64,000 nucleotides of DNA, taken from contig NZ_QWET01000022.1 of NCBI RefSeq assembly GCF_003573545.1, forward strand, positions 1-64,000, read 5' to 3'. This DNA comes from Mariniphaga sediminis (GTDB taxonomy: Bacteria > Bacteroidota > Bacteroidia > Bacteroidales > Prolixibacteraceae). Below, piece by piece: positions 61,706-64,000 of the stretch (the stretch's first letter is position 1; each line of letters begins with the position of its first letter). The position numbers and the translations under genes are program-made. The notes under the pieces are model-generated. The model ran no database searches. It worked only from the letters and a program-made list of their open reading frames with translations, and was not told the origin of the DNA.

Positions 61706-62140
61706 ATGGATATTACTTTATTGAATTTGAATACGCCCCTGGAATTCATCAATCAGGCCATGAAAAAAAGTTTGATTGGCAATCTGGGAATTGAGTTTGT
61801 AAAAATAGCAGAAGGCCTGGTGGAGGGATTTTTGCCTCTTTCGGAAAAAAATAGTCGACCCGACGGCATTTTGCATGGCGGCGCTAACCTGGCTTTTGCG
61901 GAAACCCTGGCCGGGCTGGGAAGTATGCTTCTGGTCGATTTAAAAGAGTTCGATGTTTTGGGGACGCAGGTTTCAGGAAATCATACCGGCATTTTATCGG
62001 AAGGGAAAGCCCTGGGCGAAGCAAAAATTATTCATAGAGGAAACAAGACACATATATGGAATGTTGATGTTAAGAATGAAGAAGGCCGGCTAATCTCAAC
62101 CGTCCGTGTGACAAATATGATTGTGAAAAGGAATGACTGA
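61706..62140 (+). CDS. PaaI-like hotdog thioesterase, first gene of the menaquinone operon
   Basis: A 144-residue hotdog-fold protein. The active-site block RPDGILHGGANLAFAETLAGLGS has HGG and the Glu expected for the family, and IHRGNKTHIWNVDVKNEEG is the second strand. Its position before menF and menD, with an 8-bp overlap to menF, suggests the 1,4-dihydroxy-2-naphthoyl-CoA thioesterase step (MenI-type). A general acyl-CoA thioesterase is the alternative. Confidence 0.85.
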   Translation: MDITLLNLNTPLEFINQAMKKSLIGNLGIEFVKIAEGLVEGFLPLSEKNSRPDGILHGGANLAFAETLAGLGSMLLVDLKEFDVLGTQVSGNHTGILSEGKALGEAKIIHRGNKTHIWNVDVKNEEGRLISTVRVTNMIVKRND

Positions 62141-63269
62141 TACGAAAGACTTTGCTTTATTTATTGACGGGCTGCTTGCAAAAAATTGCCCTTTTGCTAT
62201 CTGGTCCGTGCCGGGAAGCAACACTCCGGAAATTCTTATTGCCGAGAAGGAAGGAGTTATTCATCTGAAAGAATTCAATAAACTGAACGGGGAGGAAGGG
62301 TTTGTTTTTGCCCCTTATCAAATAACCGAGCATTCTCCGCTGGTACTTTTAAAGCCGGGTATTTATAAAAAAGGACTTTCTGAAATTTTAAAAATTGATT
62401 GTCATAGCATTCCGGAAGAGCCGGTTAAGGAGGTGGTGCCGGAAGAACCGTTTATCATTTCAAAAGATGAATATTTAAAAGATATTGAGGATACCATAGA
62501 TGTAATTAAAAACACCAAGCTGGCCAAAGTAATTGTATCGCGGCTGCTCCCATACAACAGGACAAGTGAGTCGATTGGTGAAATTTACCTGCAGCTTTTT
62601 CAGCAAACACCCAATGCATTTGTTTATCTGGTCAATCTTCCGGCGAACGGACAGGGGCAGGCAAAAGCCGGATTATGGATGGGCGCTACGCCCGAAGTGC
62701 TGCTGAAATCGGAAGGGAAAATGCTGGAAACGGTTTCGCTGGCAGGGACACAATTGCGCCGCCCGGTTGACGACTACAGCTGGTACACAAAAGAAATTGA
62801 AGAGCAGGCGTTTGTGTCACGCTACCTGCTTGATGTTTTTTACCGGTTCAACATTCATCCTTATACCACACAAGGGCCGGAAACACTGGAGAGCGGAAAA
62901 GTAGCACATCTTGCCACCAGTTTCCGGTTTGCTGCCAAAAAGCTGGCATCCAATCTGGGTGATTTTGTTGCAGAACTGCATCCGACTCCCGCAGTTTGCG
63001 GATATCCCAAATTGAAGGCGGCCAAATTTATCACGAAAATTGAGAAGCATGATCGCCGGTATTATACCGGTTATCTGGGCCCCTGGAGATTGAACGGGGA
63101 TGTGGGATTATTTGTAAATTTGCGCTGTATGGAAATTATGCCGGAACAGTATATTTTATATTCCGGTGGCGGAATCACTTCCCGGTCGGTGCCTGAAGAT
63201 GAATGGGAAGAAATAAATAAAAAGGCAACCACGTTGCTATCAGCCATTGAGGCAGTGCAAAACAGATGA
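62133..63269 (+). CDS. menF: Isochorismate synthase (menaquinone)
   Basis: A 378-residue chorismate-binding enzyme. Conserved blocks: KLAKVIVSRLLPY, WMGATPEVLL, LETVSLAGTQ, ELHPTPAVCGYPK, and YILYSGGGITSRSVPEDEWEEINKK. It makes isochorismate from chorismate. It overlaps the thioesterase at its start and menD at its end (ATGA), so the three are translated together. Menaquinone rather than siderophore use follows from menD. Confidence 0.93.
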   Translation: MTDTKDFALFIDGLLAKNCPFAIWSVPGSNTPEILIAEKEGVIHLKEFNKLNGEEGFVFAPYQITEHSPLVLLKPGIYKKGLSEILKIDCHSIPEEPVKEVVPEEPFIISKDEYLKDIEDTIDVIKNTKLAKVIVSRLLPYNRTSESIGEIYLQLFQQTPNAFVYLVNLPANGQGQAKAGLWMGATPEVLLKSEGKMLETVSLAGTQLRRPVDDYSWYTKEIEEQAFVSRYLLDVFYRFNIHPYTTQGPETLESGKVAHLATSFRFAAKKLASNLGDFVAELHPTPAVCGYPKLKAAKFITKIEKHDRRYYTGYLGPWRLNGDVGLFVNLRCMEIMPEQYILYSGGGITSRSVPEDEWEEINKKATTLLSAIEAVQNR

Positions 63270-64000
63270 TTTCAACTAAAAAACATATTCAGCAGCTGGC
63301 CGCTATTTTGCGTGCGAAAGGAACAGCGGATGTGGTTATTTCGCCGGGTTCACGTAGCGGCCCGCTTACCCATACCTTTGTTTCCAGTGGTTATTTTACA
63401 TGCTGCAGTGTGGTAGACGAACGCAGTGCAGGCTATTTTGCAATTGGTCTGGCTCAGGCAAAGCAAAAACCGGTAGTGCTCGTTTGTAGTTCCGGAACGG
63501 CTTCGCTCAATTATGCACCGGCAGTGGCGGAGGCGTATTACCAGAATATTCCGCTGATTGTACTCACAGCCGACCGTCCGGACTACTGGATTGACCAGGG
63601 TGAGAACCAAACCATCCGGCAACATCACATTTACCGTGATTTCTGTAAAAAAGAAATTACATTGCCCATGGGCGAATCGGAGAAAGAACTTTGGTTTGCA
63701 GGGCGAATGATGAATGAAACGCTGAATACGGCTGTTTCAGGAGCGCCTGGTCCGGTACACATAAACATTCCGCTGGAAGAGCCGCTTCATGATTTGATGG
63801 ACGAAGATTTACCCCCGGTAAAAATTATTGAGGTCACGGATACAGAGACTTTTTTGCCGGAAAGTGAACAGGAAAAACTGGCGGCCGTTTTTAATAAGGC
63901 TGAAAAAATTCTCATTCTGGCAGGCCAGCAAAATCACAATCCCGGGCTCGAAAAGATTTTAGCAGGGTTGGTTAAAAGAACAGGAGCTGTGGTTTTGAAA
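63266..64000 (+). CDS. menD: 2-succinyl-5-enolpyruvyl-6-hydroxy-3-cyclohexene-1-carboxylate synthase, 3' end outside window
   Basis: The first 245 codons of menD, open to the window edge. The ATG at 63266 overlaps the menF stop. The thiamine-diphosphate N-domain is clear: VVISPGSRSGPLTHTF, VVDERSAGYFAIG (with the catalytic Glu), VVLVCSSGTASLNYAPAVAEAYY and IVLTADRP. It joins isochorismate and 2-oxoglutarate in menaquinone synthesis. Full length would be about 550 residues. Confidence 0.95.
   Translation, partial: MISTKKHIQQLAAILRAKGTADVVISPGSRSGPLTHTFVSSGYFTCCSVVDERSAGYFAIGLAQAKQKPVVLVCSSGTASLNYAPAVAEAYYQNIPLIVLTADRPDYWIDQGENQTIRQHHIYRDFCKKEITLPMGESEKELWFAGRMMNETLNTAVSGAPGPVHINIPLEEPLHDLMDEDLPPVKIIEVTDTETFLPESEQEKLAAVFNKAEKILILAGQQNHNPGLEKILAGLVKRTGAVVLK

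Overview
The window looks like chromosome of a free-living, polysaccharide-degrading member of the Bacteroidota, probably near the Marinilabiliales/Prolixibacteraceae; the placement is inferred from gene content and not from a phylogeny. It carries a SusC/SusD pair, many lipoproteins with a conserved lipobox Cys, a type IX secretion C-terminal fragment, Bacteroidota-type promoters (TTTG, 19 bp, TAnnTTTG), A-rich ribosome-binding regions and menaquinone genes. No rRNA, tRNA or CRISPR array was seen.

Left part (about 1-21.3 kb, all minus strand): a polysaccharide utilization locus for beta-1,3-glucan (laminarin type). In transcription order it holds a membrane-spanning beta-propeller/LuxR regulator, SusC, SusD, a surface glycan-binding lipoprotein with duplicated C-terminal modules, two GH16 endo-glucanases, a 1150-residue GH149-type beta-1,3-glucan phosphorylase, a leaderless (cytoplasmic) GH17, an exported GH17, a GPH-family sugar transporter and a clan GH-A glycosidase lipoprotein. 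The inferred pathway is surface cutting by GH16, SusCD import, periplasmic trimming, inner-membrane transport of oligosaccharides by the GPH carrier, and cytoplasmic phosphorolysis to glucose 1-phosphate. No GH3 or GH30 glucosidase is present. The locus ends in a decayed second GPH transporter cut off by a 136-bp repeat that recurs at 37.9 kb.

Middle (21.3-37.2 kb): mostly housekeeping and accessory genes. These are an orphan acyl carrier protein, a GNAT acetyltransferase, a cyclophilin lipoprotein, a HAD phosphatase, the mtnA-mtnP methylthioadenosine salvage pair, a His-rich small protein with a TonB receptor, a coiled-coil membrane protein, an aldo/keto reductase, a dodecin, a metallo-beta-lactamase-fold hydrolase, a DUF3810 zincin, an outer-membrane protein and an M19 dipeptidase.

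Accessory stretch (37.2-50.2 kb): gene-poor and scarred. It holds the second repeat copy, strong hairpins, an AT-rich nuclease-helicase (DUF2075) with a small partner ORF and a truncated vsr gene, a MITE-like element with terminal inverted repeats and a TAA duplication, an orphan type IX secretion C-terminal domain, a Tat-exported beta-helix protein, an ECF sigma factor with no visible anti-sigma factor, an SGNH hydrolase, and an AT-rich DUF2971 gene bounded by 27-bp inverted repeats.

Right part (50.2-64 kb): both methylmalonyl-CoA mutase subunits with a GxxExxY gene inserted between them, two fasciclin-domain proteins, a stress-type operon (ric/ytfE, a membrane protein, a Rof-like protein, then an NDH-2-type dehydrogenase) behind a consensus promoter, an ATP-grasp-like protein, and the start of a menaquinone operon (thioesterase, menF, menD) that runs off the window edge.
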